Origin: CAYQTO01 sp964420455
GTDB lineage: Bacteria; Sumerlaeota; Sumerlaeia; SLMS01
Assembly (NCBI GenBank): GCA_964420455.1
Contig: CAYQTO010000184.1
Location: 1 to 6,127, forward strand
DNA: 6,127 bases
Direction: 5' to 3'
The notes below the pieces were generated by a model. That model had not been told where the DNA came from. It saw only the letters and a list, made by a program, of their open reading frames with translations, and made no database searches. Both the position numbers and the translations under genes were made by a program. Shown here piece after piece: positions 5,488-6,127 of the stretch (positions are counted from its first letter, which is position 1; each line of letters opens with the position of its first letter).

Positions 5488-6127
5488 ATGCCGCTCCTGC
5501 TCGCGGTTGTCCATGGCTTGATGAGCCTCGGGGCGATCTTGTTGCTGACGGGCGTGGGCGATGTGCATGACGGCGCGGTCACCGGCGGCGAAATCGGGGC
5601 GTTCCGCTGGTTCCTTTACGGCGCACTGCCTTTGCTGTCGGCGGGCTGGCTCGTCCTTGCCTGGTGCTGCTGGCGATGGGAGCCGTCACCGGGCGAGGAG
5701 GGCATCCTGGCGGTCGTCGTGGCGGCTGTCCTGCTGGCGGCGTTGGTCCTCCCTCCGGTGTTCTCGGACGACATTTACCGCTACGTGTGGGAGGGTGCCG
5801 TGATCGCCGCGGGGGAAAGTCCGTACGTGTATGCCCCTTCCGCGCCGGAGCTGGCTCCCCTCGCCGCAGAGTGGCCGGTGGTCCATCCCCGCATCAACAA
5901 TCCGGACCTGACGGCGATTTACCCGCCCCTGCCCCAGCTCCTGTTCGCGGCTCTGGCGGCCCTCGGCGGCGGGCTCTTCCTGGTGCGTCTCCTGATGGTG
6001 CTGCTGGTTGTGGCGGTGCTGATGCCGGTGATGCGGGCCCACGCCATTGCCGCGGGGCTGCCCCGGGGGCGTGTCTATACGGTGCTGCTGCTGCCACTCG
6101 TTTGGATGGAGGCGGGGGTGGCGGGAC
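5488..6127 (+). CDS. Polytopic GT-C glycosyltransferase, DUF2029/GT87-like mannosyltransferase (partial, 3' end cut by window)
   Basis: 213 codons are present and the frame is still open at the window edge. The N-terminal part shows hydrophobic segments at residues about 3-22, 41-63, 71-91, 150-161, 163-183 and 196-209. Between helix 3 and the next lies the family signature: SDDIYRYVWEG at 93-103, AAGESPYVYAP at 107-117, then INNPDLTAIYPPLPQLLF at 136-153. This Asp-rich first outer loop with YRY-W-G, NPY-like and IYPP-Q elements is typical of GT-C enzymes that transfer mannose or related sugars from a polyprenyl-phosphate donor at the outer face of the membrane; Asp94 or Asp95 is the likely catalytic acid/base. 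Acceptor and exact sugar cannot be told. The ATG at 5488 puts helix 1 right at the N-terminus. An in-frame ATG at 5449 would add 13 residues (starting MGASLGSL) and overlap the rarA start codon; neither has a good ribosome site. Confidence 0.8.
   Translation, partial: MPLLLAVVHGLMSLGAILLLTGVGDVHDGAVTGGEIGAFRWFLYGALPLLSAGWLVLAWCCWRWEPSPGEEGILAVVVAAVLLAALVLPPVFSDDIYRYVWEGAVIAAGESPYVYAPSAPELAPLAAEWPVVHPRINNPDLTAIYPPLPQLLFAALAALGGGLFLVRLLMVLLVVAVLMPVMRAHAIAAGLPRGRVYTVLLLPLVWMEAGVAG

Noticed and set aside
5451..5582. 44-codon N-terminal extension of rarA in the same open frame
   Set aside because: A good ribosome site sits before the ATG at 5450, and the extension does not resemble RarA and overlaps the divergent glycosyltransferase.

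Overview
The window comes from a GC-rich bacterium. The call of a Gram-negative cell envelope rests on a predicted lipoprotein with a LolA/LolB-like body encoded directly ahead of an RND/MMPL-type exporter. The sequence alone does not fix the phylum. There is no sign of phage, insertion sequence, CRISPR, tRNA or rRNA, and coding density is very high: genes overlap, abut or lie a few dozen bases apart, and no gap exceeds about 80 bases.

Layout: (1) Positions 1-28 form a perfect 12-bp GC-rich hairpin, probably the end of an upstream unit. (2) Positions 80-4067 hold three + strand genes that look like one translationally coupled operon: a small three-helix membrane protein of unknown function, a LolA/LolB-like predicted lipoprotein, and an 885-residue RND superfamily transporter of the MMPL/HpnN-like type. 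Both junctions are 4-base stop/start overlaps if the TTG start at 493 is used. (3) Positions 4068-5450 on the - strand hold rarA (mgsA), the replication-associated AAA+ ATPase; its stop codon directly abuts the transporter stop codon, with no base between them. (4) From 5488 to the window edge, + strand, runs the 5' part of a multi-membrane-spanning GT-C glycosyltransferase of the DUF2029/GT87-like, polyprenol-phosphate-mannose-dependent kind; it is cut by the end of the window.

Working together: the three-gene + operon plausibly makes an envelope lipid-handling unit. The RND pump would extract a hydrophobic substrate from the inner membrane, and the LolA-like lipoprotein would accept or chaperone it in the periplasm. 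The substrate cannot be read from the sequence. rarA belongs to DNA replication and repair and is not obviously linked to its neighbours. The glycosyltransferase is another envelope gene, on a separate divergent unit.

No clearly new biological system is visible. The most interesting leads are a sharp reversal of G/C strand bias that coincides with the second periplasmic domain of the transporter, a pair of mutually exclusive hairpins at the start of the lipoprotein gene combined with a strong ribosome site in the wrong frame, and the uncharacterised small membrane protein that leads the operon.
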